The notes: generated from the letters alone by a model not told the origin. DNA of 27,556 nt from an uncultured Gemmatimonadota bacterium (GCA_946480295.1 CAMLIT010000053.1:1-27556), one strand, 5' to 3'; numbered from the stretch's first letter, positions 13,861 through 24,187 are shown. Program-made: numbers and translations.

Positions 13861-16800
13861 GTGGGCGTCGGCGACAGACCCGAAATCGCGGAAGAAGAGT
13901 CCCCGGCGGAGCCGGGACGCAGCAACGGCGGGCGCGGCAGCGGTGCGCGCGGGGATGGTGGGCGTGGGGATGGTGGACGCGGCGGCAACGGCGGTCGCGG
14001 CAAGCGTCGCCGGCCGGCGGCGAGCAGGCGCGCCGCGGCGGCGGAGCTCGACGAGCGCGAGGTGCCGATCGAGCAGGGGATGCAGGAGCGGCGCGCCGTC
14101 ACGCGCGACCGCCGCGCGGCGCGCGACAGCGGCCTGCATCGGCTGCTCGCCGGGCTGCGCGCCATCAACGCCGGCGACTTCTCCGTGCGCCTGACGCCCA
14201 ACGGCGATCCGCTGATGGCGGACATCATCGAGGCCTTCAACAGCGTCGCCGAGAAGCAGGCGCGCTTCACGGAGGAGGTCTCGCGGGTCGCGAGCTCGGT
14301 CGGGCGCGAGGGGAAGATGCGCGACCGCGCGAGCCTCGGGCCGAGCGGCGGCCAGTGGGTCACCGCCGTCGACGCGATCAACAACCTGATCACGGACCTC
14401 GTGCAGCCCACGTCCGAGGTCGCGCGCGTCATCAAGGCGGTCGCCGAAGGGGACCTGTCGCAGAAGGTGGAGCTCGAGATCGACGGGAAGCTCGTCCAGG
14501 GCGAGTTCTTCCGGATCGGCTCGACGGTGAACCGGATGGTCGACCAGCTCAACGCCTTCGCGTCGGAGGTGACGCGCGTGGCGCGCGAGGTGGGCACCGA
14601 GGGGGTGCTGGGCGGCCAGGCCAACGTGCCGGGCGTCGGCGGCACGTGGAAGGACCTCACCGACTCGGTGAACGCGATGGCGTCGAACCTCACCAATCAG
14701 GTGCGGAACATCGCGCTCGTGACGACGGCGGTGGCGAACGGCGACCTGTCGCGGAAGATCACCGTCGAGGCGAAGGGTGAAGTCCTCGAGCTGAAGAACA
14801 CGATCAACACGATGGTGGACCAGCTCTCCGCGTTCGCCGCGGAGGTGACGCGCGTCGCCCGCGAGGTGGGCACGGAAGGGATCCTCGGCGGCCAGGCGAG
14901 CGTGCCCGGCGTCGCCGGCACGTGGAAGGACCTCACGGACAACGTGAACTTCATGGCGGCGAACCTGACCAATCAGGTCCGCAACATCGCGCTCGTGACG
15001 ACGGCCGTCGCCAATGGCGATCTCTCGCAGAAGATCACGGTGGAGGTGCGCGGCGAGATCCTCGATCTCAAGAACACGATCAACGACATGGTGGACCGGC
15101 TGCGCGTCTTCGCCGACGAGGTGACGCGCGTGGCGAGGGAGGTGGGCACCGAGGGGGTGCTGGGCGGCCAGGCCAACGTGCCGGGCGTCGCCGGAACCTG
15201 GAAGGGGCTCACGGACAACGTGAACGCGATGGCCGGCAACCTGACGGCGCAGGTGCGCAACATCGCCGACGTGACGACCGCCGTGGCCCGCGGCGACCTG
15301 TCGCGGAAGATCACGGTGAACGCGCAGGGCGAGGTGCTGGAGCTCAAGAACACCATCAACACGATGGTGGACCAGCTCAACGCCTTCGCGAGCGAGGTGA
15401 CGCGCGTCGCGAAGGAAGTCGGCACGGAAGGGAAGCTCGGCGGGCAGGCGCGCGTCGAGGGGGTGGCCGGCACCTGGCGCGACCTGACGGAGAACGTGAA
15501 CGGCATGGCGGCGAACCTGACGGTGCAGCTCCGCGACGTGTCCGCGGTCGCCACCGCCATCGCCAACGGCGACCTCACGCGCAAGATCACCGTCGAGGCG
15601 CGCGGCGAGATCCTGCAGATCAAGGACGTCATCAACAAGATGGTGGACCAGCTCAACGCCTTCGCGGGGGAGGTGATCCGCGTGGCGCGCGAGGTGGGCA
15701 CCGAGGGGGTGCTGGGCGGCCAGGCCAACGTACCGGGGGTCGCCGGCACGTGGAAGAGCCTGACCGAGAACGTCAACGCGATGGCGAACAACCTGACCAA
15801 CCAGGTGCGCAACATCGCGGACGTGACGACCGCCGTCGCCAAGGGCGACCTGTCGCGGAAGATCACCGTCGAGGCGAAGGGCGAGGTGCTCGCCCTGAAG
15901 AACACGATCAACACGATGGTCGACCAGCTCTCCGCGTTCGCCGCGGAGGTGACGCGCGTGGCGCGCGAGGTCGGCACCGAGGGAATCCTGGGCGGCCAGG
16001 CGAACGTGCCCGGCGTCGCCGGCACGTGGAAGGACCTCACCGACAACGTGAACTTCATGGCGGCGAACCTGACGAACCAGGTTCGCAACATCGCGCTCGT
16101 GACGACGGCCGTCGCCAACGGCGACCTGTCCCAGAAGATCACGGTGGACGTGCGGGGCGAGATCCTCGAGCTGAAGGACACCATCAACAACATGGTGGAG
16201 AAGCTCCGCGTCTTCGCCGACGAGGTCACGCGCGTCGCCCGCGAGGTGGGGACGGAGGGGCGGCTCGGCGGGCAGGCCAACGTGCCGGGGGTCTCGGGCA
16301 CGTGGAAGGACCTGACCGACAACGTGAACTACATGGCATCGGCGCTCACCACCCAGGTGCGCAACATCGCCGACGTCACCACCGCCGTCGCGCGCGGCGA
16401 CCTGTCGCGGAAGATCACGGTGGACGTGCGCGGCGAGGTCCTGGAGCTCAAGAACACCATCAACACGATGGTGGACCAGCTGAACAGCTTCGCGAGCGAG
16501 GTGACCCGCGTGGCCCGCGAAGTGGGCACGGAGGGGAAGCTGGGCGGCCAGGCGAAGGTGCCGGGGGTCGGCGGCGTGTGGCGCGACCTCACGGACAACG
16601 TGAACGGCCTCGCCTCGAACCTGACGACGCAGGTGCGCAACATCGCCGACGTCACGACGGCGGTCGCGAACGGCGACCTGTCCATGAAGATCACCGTCGA
16701 GGCGCAGGGCGAGGTCCTGTCGCTGAAGAACACGATCAACACGATGGTGGACCGGCTGCGCGTCTTCGCCGACGAGGTGACGCGCGTCGCGCGCGAGGTG

Positions 16801-19800
16801 GGCACGGAGGGGAAGCTCGGGGGCCAGGCCGACGTGCCGGGGGTCGCCGGCACCTGGAAGGCGCTCACCGACAGCGTGAACGCGATGGCCAACTCGCTCA
16901 CCGTGCAGGTGCGCAACATCGCCGACGTGGCCACCGCGGTGACGAAGGGCGACCTGACGCGGCAGATCACCGTCGAGGCGCAGGGCGAGCTGGACGAGCT
17001 GAAGCAGAACATCAACCAGATGATCGCGAACCTCCGCGAGACGACGGAGCGCAACCAGGAGCAGGACTGGTTGAAGACCAACCTGGCGAAGTTCTCGCGG
17101 ATGATGCAGGGACAGAAGGACCTCGAGTCGGTGTCGCGGCTCATCATGTCCGAGCTGACACCGCTCGTGTCGGCGCATCACGGCGCGTTCTTCATCGCCG
17201 ACGGGGAGTCGGCGGGGGCCGCGCTCAAGCTCATCGCGAGCTACGCCTACCGCGCGCGGAAGAACGTCAGCAGCCGCTTCATGGTCGGCGAGGGGCTGGT
17301 GGGGCAGGCCGCGCTGGAGAAGCAGCCCATCCTCCTCACCAACGTGCCGGACGACTACATCCACATCACGTCCGGCCTCGGCGAGGCGCCGCCGCGCAAC
17401 ATCATCGTCCTGCCGATCCTCTTCGAGGGGGAGGTCAAGGCGGTGATCGAGCTGGCGAGCTTCCTTCCCTTCAGCCAGATCCACCAGACCTTCCTCGACC
17501 AGCTCGCCGAGTCCATCGGCGTCGTCCTGAACATGATCCAGGCGAACATGCGGACCGAGGAGCTCCTCGAGCAGTCGCAGAAGCTGACGCAGGAGCTGCA
17601 GGCGCAGTCGAAGGAGCTCCAGCAGCAGCAGGAGGAGCTCAAGAAGTCGAACACGGAGCTGGAGCAGCAGGCGCGCACGCTGCGGCAGTCCGAGGAGCTG
17701 CTGAAGGAGCAGCAGGAGGAGCTCCAGCAGATCAACGAGGAGCTGGAGGAGAAGGCCTCCCTGCTCGCCGAGCAGAACGCGAAGGTCGAGCAGAAGAACC
17801 GCGAGGTCGAGTCGGCGCGGCAGGCGCTGGAGGAGAAGGCGCAGCAGCTCGCGCTCAGCTCGAAGTACAAGAGCGAGTTCCTGGCGAACATGTCGCACGA
17901 GCTGCGGACGCCGCTCAACTCCCTGCTCATCCTCGCCAAGCTGCTGAGCGAGAACAAGGAGGGGACGCTCACGCAGAAGCAGGTCGAGTTCGCGCAGACG
18001 ATCCACTCGTCGGGCACGGACCTGCTGAACCTGATCAACGACATCCTCGACCTGTCGAAGGTCGAGGCGGGGAAGATGGAGATCCTGCCGACCGACGTGC
18101 GACTCGACGAGGTGCGCGATTTCGTGGAGCGCACCTTCGAGCCGGTCGCGACGCAGAAGGGGCTGCACCTCGAGGTGGACGTGAAGAACGACGTGCCATC
18201 CGCGCTCCACACCGACGGCCAGCGGCTCCAGCAGGTGCTGAAGAACCTGCTCTCCAACGCGATCAAGTTCACGGAGAAGGGCGAGGTGCGGCTCACGGTG
18301 TCGCTCGCGGATCGCGGCCGGCGCTATGCATCCCGCTCCCTCGATCGCGCCAACCAGGTGATCGCCTTCGCCGTGAGCGACACCGGGATCGGCATCCCGA
18401 AGGACAAGCAGCAGCTCATCTTCGAGGCGTTCCAGCAGGCGGACGGCACGACGAGCCGGCGCTACGGCGGAACGGGGCTGGGGCTCAACATCAGCCGCGA
18501 GATCTCGCGCCTGCTCGGCGGCGAGATCCACGTCGAGAGCGAGCCGGGCAAGGGGAGCACCTTCACCCTGTTCCTGCCGGCGAGCATCGGCTCCGGCGAC
18601 GGCGGCCGCGCCACGCCGACGGCGGCTCCGCGCACCGCGTCACGGCAATCGGCGGCGAGCGTGGAGTCGCGACTGCGGGAGCTGCGCGACCGGCGCTCGC
18701 AGGGCGCCGCCGCGCGGCAGGGCGAGCCACCGTCAACGTCCGCCCCATCCGCCGCACCGAGCAGTGCCGAGGACACCGCGACGGCGACCCTCGTCGAGCC
18801 GCCGGCCCTCGCCACCGTCGCCGACGCCGAGATGCCGGTGGAGGCGCCGTGGACCGGTGACCAGGGGATCGCCGCGATCGCCGACATCCCGGCGCCGCTC
18901 CCGCGGCCGTTCGGCTTCGACGACGACCGCGACACCCTCGAGCCCGGCGACAAGGTCCTCCTCATCATCGAGAACGACGTGAACTTCTCCAAGGTCCTGC
19001 TGGAGATGGCCCGAGAGAAGGGGTTCAAGGGGCTCGTCGCGCTCGACGGCGAGGCGGGGCTCCAGCTCGCGCACTCCTACCACCCGGACGCCATCACCCT
19101 CGACATCGACATGCCGGGGATCGACGGCTGGGCGGTGCTGGACCGGCTGAAGCATCATCCCGAGACCCGGCACATCCCGGTGCACATCATCACCGGCATC
19201 CGCGAGCGGCAGCAGGGGCTCAAGGCCGGCGCGATCGCCTATCTCGAGAAGCCAGTCACGAAGGATGCGCTCGAGGATTCCTTCAACCGCATCTCGCAGT
19301 TCATCGACCAGCAGGTGAAGCGGCTGCTCGTCGTCGAGGACGACGAGGTGCAACGGCAGAGCATGGTCGAGCTGATCGCGCACGAGGACGTGGAGATCAC
19401 GGCGGTCGGCACGGCGGAGGAGGCGCTGGAGAAGCTGCACGCGCAGCGCTTCGACTGCATGGTGCTGGACCTCGGCCTCCAGGGGGGCACGGACGGCTTC
19501 GAGCTGCTGGAGACCGTGCGAAGCGATCCGACGCTCAACGAGCTGCCGATCATCATCTATACGGGGAAGGAGCTGACGCCGGAGGAGGAGACGCACCTCC
19601 GCCGCTTCGCGGAGACGATCATCATCAAGGACGTGAAGTCGCCGGAGCGGCTGCTCGACGAGACGGCCCTGTTCCTGCACCGGGTGGAGGCCAAGTTGCC
19701 CGAGCAGAAGCGGCGGATGCTCGAACGGCTGCACAACACCGATGCGGTCTTCGCCGGCAAGCGGGTGCTGATCGTGGACGACGACGTCCGCAACATCTTC

Positions 19801-20124
19801 TCGCTGACGAGCGTGCTCGAGGACCACGGGATGCAGGTGTCGTTCGCCGAGAACGGCCGCGACGCCATCCGGCAGCTGGAGAGCACTCCCGGCATCGACC
19901 TCGTCCTCATGGACGTGATGATGCCCGAGATGGACGGCTACGAGACGATGCGGCTGATCCGCGAGGTTCCCCAGTTCCGCAACCTGCCGATCATCGCCCT
20001 GACGGCGAAGGCGATGAAGGGCGATCGGGAGAAGTGCATCGCCGCCGGGGCGTCGGACTACATCACGAAGCCGGTGGACACGGAGCAGCTGCTGAGTCTC
20101 ATGCGGGTATGGCTGTACCGGTAA
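13861..20124 (+). CDS. Giant soluble multi-HAMP hybrid histidine kinase
   Basis: This 2087-residue sensor kinase has no membrane helix. Order: Gly/Arg-rich, probably disordered N-terminus (about 19-52); divergent HAMP units (about 95-235); nine 92-residue HAMP repeat units (236-1063, eleven GDL/GDF HAMP motifs in all); GAF domain (about 1087-1232); Gln/Glu-rich coiled coil (about 1230-1338); HisKA with His1346 in [11 protein letters not shown]; HATPase with N-box Asn1466, DTGIGIP from Asp1507 and GGTGLGL near 1536-1542. A low-complexity linker (about 1575-1690) leads to three receivers with likely phospho-acceptors Asp1748, Asp1870 and Asp2018. The layout resembles fungal group III Nik1-type kinases. 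The signal is probably cytoplasmic, read by HAMP packing or GAF ligand. The stop overlaps cheR by 16 nt, so the downstream genes are coupled. Confidence 0.95.
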   Translation: MGVGDRPEIAEEESPAEPGRSNGGRGSGARGDGGRGDGGRGGNGGRGKRRRPAASRRAAAAELDEREVPIEQGMQERRAVTRDRRAARDSGLHRLLAGLRAINAGDFSVRLTPNGDPLMADIIEAFNSVAEKQARFTEEVSRVASSVGREGKMRDRASLGPSGGQWVTAVDAINNLITDLVQPTSEVARVIKAVAEGDLSQKVELEIDGKLVQGEFFRIGSTVNRMVDQLNAFASEVTRVAREVGTEGVLGGQANVPGVGGTWKDLTDSVNAMASNLTNQVRNIALVTTAVANGDLSRKITVEAKGEVLELKNTINTMVDQLSAFAAEVTRVAREVGTEGILGGQASVPGVAGTWKDLTDNVNFMAANLTNQVRNIALVTTAVANGDLSQKITVEVRGEILDLKNTINDMVDRLRVFADEVTRVAREVGTEGVLGGQANVPGVAGTWKGLTDNVNAMAGNLTAQVRNIADVTTAVARGDLSRKITVNAQGEVLELKNTINTMVDQLNAFASEVTRVAKEVGTEGKLGGQARVEGVAGTWRDLTENVNGMAANLTVQLRDVSAVATAIANGDLTRKITVEARGEILQIKDVINKMVDQLNAFAGEVIRVAREVGTEGVLGGQANVPGVAGTWKSLTENVNAMANNLTNQVRNIADVTTAVAKGDLSRKITVEAKGEVLALKNTINTMVDQLSAFAAEVTRVAREVGTEGILGGQANVPGVAGTWKDLTDNVNFMAANLTNQVRNIALVTTAVANGDLSQKITVDVRGEILELKDTINNMVEKLRVFADEVTRVAREVGTEGRLGGQANVPGVSGTWKDLTDNVNYMASALTTQVRNIADVTTAVARGDLSRKITVDVRGEVLELKNTINTMVDQLNSFASEVTRVAREVGTEGKLGGQAKVPGVGGVWRDLTDNVNGLASNLTTQVRNIADVTTAVANGDLSMKITVEAQGEVLSLKNTINTMVDRLRVFADEVTRVAREVGTEGKLGGQADVPGVAGTWKALTDSVNAMANSLTVQVRNIADVATAVTKGDLTRQITVEAQGELDELKQNINQMIANLRETTERNQEQDWLKTNLAKFSRMMQGQKDLESVSRLIMSELTPLVSAHHGAFFIADGESAGAALKLIASYAYRARKNVSSRFMVGEGLVGQAALEKQPILLTNVPDDYIHITSGLGEAPPRNIIVLPILFEGEVKAVIELASFLPFSQIHQTFLDQLAESIGVVLNMIQANMRTEELLEQSQKLTQELQAQSKELQQQQEELKKSNTELEQQARTLRQSEELLKEQQEELQQINEELEEKASLLAEQNAKVEQKNREVESARQALEEKAQQLALSSKYKSEFLANMSHELRTPLNSLLILAKLLSENKEGTLTQKQVEFAQTIHSSGTDLLNLINDILDLSKVEAGKMEILPTDVRLDEVRDFVERTFEPVATQKGLHLEVDVKNDVPSALHTDGQRLQQVLKNLLSNAIKFTEKGEVRLTVSLADRGRRYASRSLDRANQVIAFAVSDTGIGIPKDKQQLIFEAFQQADGTTSRRYGGTGLGLNISREISRLLGGEIHVESEPGKGSTFTLFLPASIGSGDGGRATPTAAPRTASRQSAASVESRLRELRDRRSQGAAARQGEPPSTSAPSAAPSSAEDTATATLVEPPALATVADAEMPVEAPWTGDQGIAAIADIPAPLPRPFGFDDDRDTLEPGDKVLLIIENDVNFSKVLLEMAREKGFKGLVALDGEAGLQLAHSYHPDAITLDIDMPGIDGWAVLDRLKHHPETRHIPVHIITGIRERQQGLKAGAIAYLEKPVTKDALEDSFNRISQFIDQQVKRLLVVEDDEVQRQSMVELIAHEDVEITAVGTAEEALEKLHAQRFDCMVLDLGLQGGTDGFELLETVRSDPTLNELPIIIYTGKELTPEEETHLRRFAETIIIKDVKSPERLLDETALFLHRVEAKLPEQKRRMLERLHNTDAVFAGKRVLIVDDDVRNIFSLTSVLEDHGMQVSFAENGRDAIRQLESTPGIDLVLMDVMMPEMDGYETMRLIREVPQFRNLPIIALTAKAMKGDREKCIAAGASDYITKPVDTEQLLSLMRVWLYR
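14566..17049 (+). repeat. Nine in-frame 276-bp tandem repeats (HAMP array)
   Basis: The codon for the first Glu of EV(T/I)RVA(R/K)EVGTEG occurs at 14566, 14842, 15118, 15394, 15670, 15946, 16222, 16498 and 16774. The spacing is exactly 276 bp (92 codons), so no indel has accumulated. Units fall into types by the residue before EV: Ser, Ala, Asp, Ser, Gly, Ala, Asp, Ser, Asp. Units 1-4 thus parallel units 5-8, pointing to a four-unit (1104-bp) higher-order duplication. Confidence 0.92.
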
Positions 20125-20981
20125 CGCCACGCCATCCGCTCAGTGGGCCGCCGGTCAGCTACGACTCGGAGCTCGAGCGCATCGAGATCGAGCTCCTGCT
20201 GGAGGGGATCTATCGCCACTACGGCTTCGACTTCCGCTCCTACGCCTACGCGTCGCTGAGGCGCCGGCTGTGGAAGCGCATCGAGGCGGAGAATCTCCGG
20301 TCGATCTCGGAGCTGCAGGCGCGGGTACTGCACGACCCGGAGGCGATGGAACGGTTGCTCCTGGACCTCTCCGTCAACGTGACGGCGATGTTCCGCGACC
20401 CGGGCTTCTACCGGGTGTTCCGCGAGACGGTCATCCCGACGCTGCGTACGTACCCGTTCATCCGCGTGTGGTGCGCGGGCTGCTCCACGGGCGAGGAGGT
20501 CTACTCGACGGCGATCGTGCTGGAGGAGGAGGGGCTGCTGGACCGGACGCGCATCTACGCCACGGACATCAACGACCTGGTCCTCCGGCAGGCGCGGGCG
20601 GGGATCTTCCCGCTCAACCGCATGCAGGAATACACGGAGAACTACATCAAGGCGGGGGGCAAGCGGTCCTTCTCGGAGTACTACACGGCGAAGTACGATG
20701 GGGCGCTCTTCAGTCCGGCGCTCATGCGCAACGTGGTGTTCGCGCAGCACAACCTCGTCACCGACCGCTCCTTCAGCGAGTTCCACGTCATCTTCTGTCG
20801 CAACGTCCTCATCTATTTCGACCGAGACTTGCAGGAGCAGGTGCACGCGCTCTTCTACGAGAGCCTCGTGATGTTCGGCACACTCGGGCTCGGCAGCAAG
20901 GAATCGCTCCGTCTGTCTAAGTACGAGCCTTGCTACGAGAGGCTGGACGCGCGGGAGAAACTCTATCGGAAGATCAGGTAG
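20109..20981 (+). CDS. cheR: CheR-type protein glutamate methyltransferase
   Basis: This 290-residue SAM-dependent methyltransferase of the chemotaxis CheR family has the helical N-terminal CheR domain at about 20-95, with [14 protein letters not shown] and VNVTAMFRD. The catalytic domain has [13 protein letters not shown] (121-133, SAM site), a second SAM region around ATDIND (151-156), and [10 protein letters not shown] near 228-237. CheR normally methylates glutamates on chemoreceptor coiled coils; no receptor gene is present here, so the target may be a kinase helix such as the HAMP array or coiled coil of the upstream gene (inference). ATG 20109 overlaps the kinase stop by 16 nt, indicating translational coupling. 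Confidence 0.92.
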   Translation: MAVPVTPRHPLSGPPVSYDSELERIEIELLLEGIYRHYGFDFRSYAYASLRRRLWKRIEAENLRSISELQARVLHDPEAMERLLLDLSVNVTAMFRDPGFYRVFRETVIPTLRTYPFIRVWCAGCSTGEEVYSTAIVLEEEGLLDRTRIYATDINDLVLRQARAGIFPLNRMQEYTENYIKAGGKRSFSEYYTAKYDGALFSPALMRNVVFAQHNLVTDRSFSEFHVIFCRNVLIYFDRDLQEQVHALFYESLVMFGTLGLGSKESLRLSKYEPCYERLDAREKLYRKIR

Positions 20982-20993
20982 GCTGCGGATAGC

Positions 20994-21581
20994 GTGCGAT
21001 ACCAGATCGTCGTCGTAGGGACGTCGTGGGGAGGGCTCCACGCGCTGCGCACGCTCATCAGCGGGCTGCCGGGGGACTTCGTCGTGCCGCTCGTCATCGT
21101 GCAGCACCGTCATCGCGAGTCCAACCAGCTGCTCGCCACGCTACTCCAGGAGCACACGCCGATGCGCGTGTGCGAGGTGGAGGACAAGGCGCCGATCGAG
21201 CCCGGGCGCGTGTACATCGCACCCCCCGACTACCACCTGCTCGTCGAGCGGGGGACGTTCTCGTTGACCACCGACGAGCCGGTGCGCTTCAGCCGGCCGT
21301 CGATCGACGTCACCTTCGAGTCGGCGGCGGACAGCTACGCCGAGCACGTGATCGGCGTCGTGCTCACCGGCGCGAACGCGGACGGCGCAATCGGCCTGCG
21401 GCGGATCGCCGACCGCGGCGGGGTGGCCGTCGTCCAGGACCCGGCGACCGCGGAGAGCGCCGCCATGCCGGCGGCGGCGCTCAAGGCGGTCCCCAAGGCG
21501 CGCGTGCTGCCACTCCCCGAGATCGCGCGCTTCCTCGCCGCGATCGGTTCGCCTCCGACCGCCCAGATCGCCCAGCGATGA
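20994..21581 (+). CDS. cheB: CheB-type methylesterase domain, no receiver
   Basis: This 195-residue protein corresponds to the CheB catalytic domain alone. The likely triad is Ser11 (VGTSWGG), His38 (VQHRHRES) and Asp130 (TGANADGAIG); Ser-His spacing is 27, close to the 26 of E. coli CheB. YIAPPDYHLLV (74-84) is also characteristic. It lacks the N-terminal receiver that normally switches CheB on by phosphorylation, so its activity must be constitutive or controlled by a partner, perhaps one of the many receivers in neighbouring proteins (inference). It starts with GTG 12 bases after cheR and ends in an ATGA overlap with the next kinase. Confidence 0.92.
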   Translation: MRYQIVVVGTSWGGLHALRTLISGLPGDFVVPLVIVQHRHRESNQLLATLLQEHTPMRVCEVEDKAPIEPGRVYIAPPDYHLLVERGTFSLTTDEPVRFSRPSIDVTFESAADSYAEHVIGVVLTGANADGAIGLRRIADRGGVAVVQDPATAESAAMPAAALKAVPKARVLPLPEIARFLAAIGSPPTAQIAQR

Positions 21582-23392
21582 GCAGCGAGCCCCGCGTCGA
21601 CATCCTCATCGTGGACGACCGGCCGGAGAACCTCCTCGCGCTGGAGGCGATCCTCGAGCCGCTGGGCCAGCGGATCATCCGCGCCTCCTCGGGCAAGGAA
21701 GCGCTCCGGCGCCTGCTCGAGCGCGACTTCGCCGTCATCCTCCTCGACGTCCAGATGCCGGGGATGAACGGCTTCGAGACGGCGCGGCTGATCAAGTCGC
21801 GCGAACGCACGAAGCACATCCCGATCATCTTCCTGACGGCGATCAGCAAGGACGAGGAGTACGTCTTCGAGGGGTATTCGGTCGGCGCGGTGGACTACCT
21901 GTTCAAGCCCTTCCAGCCGGCGGTGCTGCGCTCGAAGGTGGCCGCATTCGTCGACCTGCACCTGAAGCAGAGGCGGATCGCGGAGCAGGAGCAGCTCCTG
22001 CGCGAGAGCCAGCGGCGCGAGCTGGAGCTGCGGCACATGCAGGAGCTCTGGCAGTCGGAGGCGCGCTTCCGCGAGATCGTCACGTCGGCGATGGACGCCA
22101 TCATCACGTACGACGCGCAGGGGATGGTGACGCTGTTCAATCGCGCCGCCGAGCGGATGTTCCACTGCCCCGCCGAGGAGGCGGTCGGCGGGCCGCTGAC
22201 CCGCTTCTTCCCCGCGGAGACGAGCTCCGAGACGGTGGCGGCGATCTGCGCCACGGCCGACGGCGACCAGAGCACGTCGAGCGGCCTGCTCGACGCGCCG
22301 GGCCGGATCACCGCGCTGCGGGCGGTGCGCGCGAACGGCGAGGAGTTCCCGATCGAGGCGAGCGTCTCCTGCCTCGACACCTCGCGCGGGCGGGCGTACA
22401 CGCTGATCGTGCGCGACATCTCGGAGCGGGTACGCCACGAGGAGGCGCTGCGCACGCAGGCCGTATCGCTGGCGAACACGATGGCCGAGCTGAAGGCGCT
22501 GAACGAGGAGCTGAACCGGCGCCAGGCCGAGCTGGAACACGCGATGACGGCGCGCAGCCGCTTCTATGCCTCGATGAGCCACGAGCTGCGCACGCCGATC
22601 AACGCGGTGCTCGGCTACAGCACCCTCCTCCTCGAGAACATCTACGGTCCGCTCAACGAGAAGCAGCAGGAGGGGATCCAACGCACCCAGAAGGCCGCCC
22701 GGCACCTGCTCGAGCTGGTCAACGACGTGCTGGACCTCTCGAAGATCGAGGCCGGGAAGATCGACCTGCGCGTGCAGCCGGTGGGCTTCCCAGGGATCAT
22801 CGAGGATCTCTTCGTCACCGTGCGGCCGCTCGCCGACCAGTATGGCTCGGAGCTCTCGATCGAGTACGACGCGGCGCCGATGCGCGTCGTCTCCGACCCG
22901 CGACGCGTGCGGCAGATCCTGCTGAACCTGCTCTCCAACGCGATCAAGTTCGGCCGCGGGAAGCCCATCCGGGTCTGCTGCCAGCCGCAGTCCGACGGCG
23001 GCGTGGTGGTCGAGGTCGTGGATCAGGGCGAGGGCATCCCGCCGGAGGACCAGGAGCGCATCTTCCAGGAGTTCGTGCAGCTCGGCAAGACGCAGCTCCA
23101 GGAGGGGACCGGGCTGGGGCTGCCGATCTCGCGCCGGCTGGCCGAGCTCCTCGACGGCTCGCTCACCCTCGAGTCGACGCCGGGCAATGGGAGCACGTTC
23201 CGACTGTCGCTGCCGGCGGCGCTGGAGGGGCACAACGGGCGGGGGAGCGACCAGGAGATGCCGCGCGCCGCGGCGGACGAGCGCGTGCCGAACCGGCCGG
23301 AGCGCGAGGTGCCGGCACACGCCGAGCGTGACCGAGCGGCCACCGGGCTCCGCCTGGAGCCCGCGGGCGCTGGACGCCGTCGCGCCGAATAG
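21578..23392 (+). CDS. REC-PAS-HisKA-HATPase sensor kinase
   Basis: This 604-residue soluble histidine kinase has an N-terminal receiver (about 6-128; acidic pair DD at 13-14, phospho-acceptor Asp57 in LLDVQMPG, Lys110). A short coiled coil follows, then a PAS domain (about 162-285), a second coiled coil, and HisKA with His335 in [10 protein letters not shown]. The HATPase (about 430-550) has [15 protein letters not shown] and GTGLGLPIS. The tail from about 555 is charged and low-complexity. A kinase with its own N-terminal receiver can be controlled by phosphotransfer from another kinase, plausibly the giant HAMP kinase upstream. ATG at 21578 overlaps the cheB stop (ATGA). Confidence 0.93.
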   Translation: MSSEPRVDILIVDDRPENLLALEAILEPLGQRIIRASSGKEALRRLLERDFAVILLDVQMPGMNGFETARLIKSRERTKHIPIIFLTAISKDEEYVFEGYSVGAVDYLFKPFQPAVLRSKVAAFVDLHLKQRRIAEQEQLLRESQRRELELRHMQELWQSEARFREIVTSAMDAIITYDAQGMVTLFNRAAERMFHCPAEEAVGGPLTRFFPAETSSETVAAICATADGDQSTSSGLLDAPGRITALRAVRANGEEFPIEASVSCLDTSRGRAYTLIVRDISERVRHEEALRTQAVSLANTMAELKALNEELNRRQAELEHAMTARSRFYASMSHELRTPINAVLGYSTLLLENIYGPLNEKQQEGIQRTQKAARHLLELVNDVLDLSKIEAGKIDLRVQPVGFPGIIEDLFVTVRPLADQYGSELSIEYDAAPMRVVSDPRRVRQILLNLLSNAIKFGRGKPIRVCCQPQSDGGVVVEVVDQGEGIPPEDQERIFQEFVQLGKTQLQEGTGLGLPISRRLAELLDGSLTLESTPGNGSTFRLSLPAALEGHNGRGSDQEMPRAAADERVPNRPEREVPAHAERDRAATGLRLEPAGAGRRRAE

Positions 23393-23398
23393 CACGAC

Positions 23399-24118
23399 GT
23401 GGCGCCGTCGGGGACGCGACATCGCCGGCTCCGCGCGCTCGCGCGGCTGGCGGTGCTGCCGGCGCTCCTCGCCGTGGCGGCGCTCGTCGCATGGCGGCTC
23501 GGCTACTTCCACCTCCAGAAGGACGATACCCTCGGCAAGGTGGTCGAGCGGCTCGCCAGCGTGCCGGCGACGAGCATGGTGTTCGTGCTGCTGTACGCGG
23601 GCGCCGTGACGGTGGGCCTGCCCTGCACGCCCCTCACGCTGATCGGAGGCGCCGTCTTCGGGACCGTCCGCGGCGCGCTGCTGAGCTGGGCGGCGACGAT
23701 GCTCGGCACGACGGCCGCCTACTGGCTGGCGCGCGGGATCGGGCGGTCGGCCATCGAGCGCGCGCTGCGCGGCCAGGACGAGCTGCTCGATCGGGTGCGC
23801 GAGCACGGCGGCTTCCTCAACCTCGTGCGGTTGCGGCTCGTGCCGATGGCGCCGTTCGCCTATGTCGACTACGCCGCGGGTGTGGCCGGGCTCGCGTTTC
23901 GCGACGTGCTCGGCGCGACGGCGGTGGGGACGGCGGCGGGCAGCGTGGCCTACGCGTACGTCGGACACACGCTGTGGGCCGGCTTCTCGGGTGGGAAGCG
24001 GCGCGCGCTGATCATCGCCGGCGTCGTGACCGCCGGGCTGTTCGCCCTCTCCTTCGTTCCGAAGCTGGTGAACCATCTTCGCGCCGCCCGCTCCCCCGAA
24101 GTGGAGGACGAGGTGTGA
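23399..24118 (+). CDS. TVP38/TMEM64 (VTT-domain) membrane protein
   Basis: This 239-residue integral membrane protein of the DedA/VTT superfamily has hydrophobic helices at about 15-33, 59-88, 94-110, 150-165, 170-188 and 203-220. The GGAVFGTVRG segment (83-92) and RLRLVPMAPFAYVDYAAG (144-161) are the re-entrant-loop signatures of the TVP38 group. Such proteins are linked to lipid or small-anion movement across the inner membrane. The GTG start at 23399 lies 6 bases after the kinase stop, so it belongs to the signalling operon by position. A connection in function, for example sensing membrane state, is inference. Confidence 0.85.
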   Translation: MAPSGTRHRRLRALARLAVLPALLAVAALVAWRLGYFHLQKDDTLGKVVERLASVPATSMVFVLLYAGAVTVGLPCTPLTLIGGAVFGTVRGALLSWAATMLGTTAAYWLARGIGRSAIERALRGQDELLDRVREHGGFLNLVRLRLVPMAPFAYVDYAAGVAGLAFRDVLGATAVGTAAGSVAYAYVGHTLWAGFSGGKRRALIIAGVVTAGLFALSFVPKLVNHLRAARSPEVEDEV

Positions 24119-24174
24119 CGATGGTCACAGGGGCAGCCTCGGGTGCCGCTCTCACGTCGCGTCGGTGCGCAGGA

Positions 24175-24180
24175 TATATT
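24175..24180 (+). promoter_or_regulatory. Possible -10 element TATATT, leaderless start
   Basis: TATATT ends 7 nt before the ATG at 24188, in a 69-bp gap that breaks the tight packing of the locus. No Shine-Dalgarno lies between, so a transcript from this element would begin at or beside the start codon. No clear -35 is seen. Confidence 0.45.
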
Positions 24181-24187
24181 GACCGAC

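Noticed and set aside
14566..17049. A CRISPR or satellite array
   Set aside because: The repeats are 276 bp, in frame, without spacers, and encode HAMP units.
13861..17049. A classical chemoreceptor (MCP)
   Set aside because: There is no membrane segment, no periplasmic domain and no MCP signalling hairpin; the HAMP units lead into GAF and kinase domains.
13834..18531. A 1565-codon open frame on the minus strand across the HAMP array and kinase core
   Set aside because: It is the antisense shadow of a strongly codon-biased, repetitive GC-rich gene. Its translation is Arg/His/Leu/Asp repeats with no domain, and the sense frame is a complete hybrid kinase.
14922..18860. A 1312-codon plus-strand frame within the kinase gene
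   Set aside because: It is a shifted reading of the same repeats, rich in Gly/Arg/Pro/His and without recognisable motifs.
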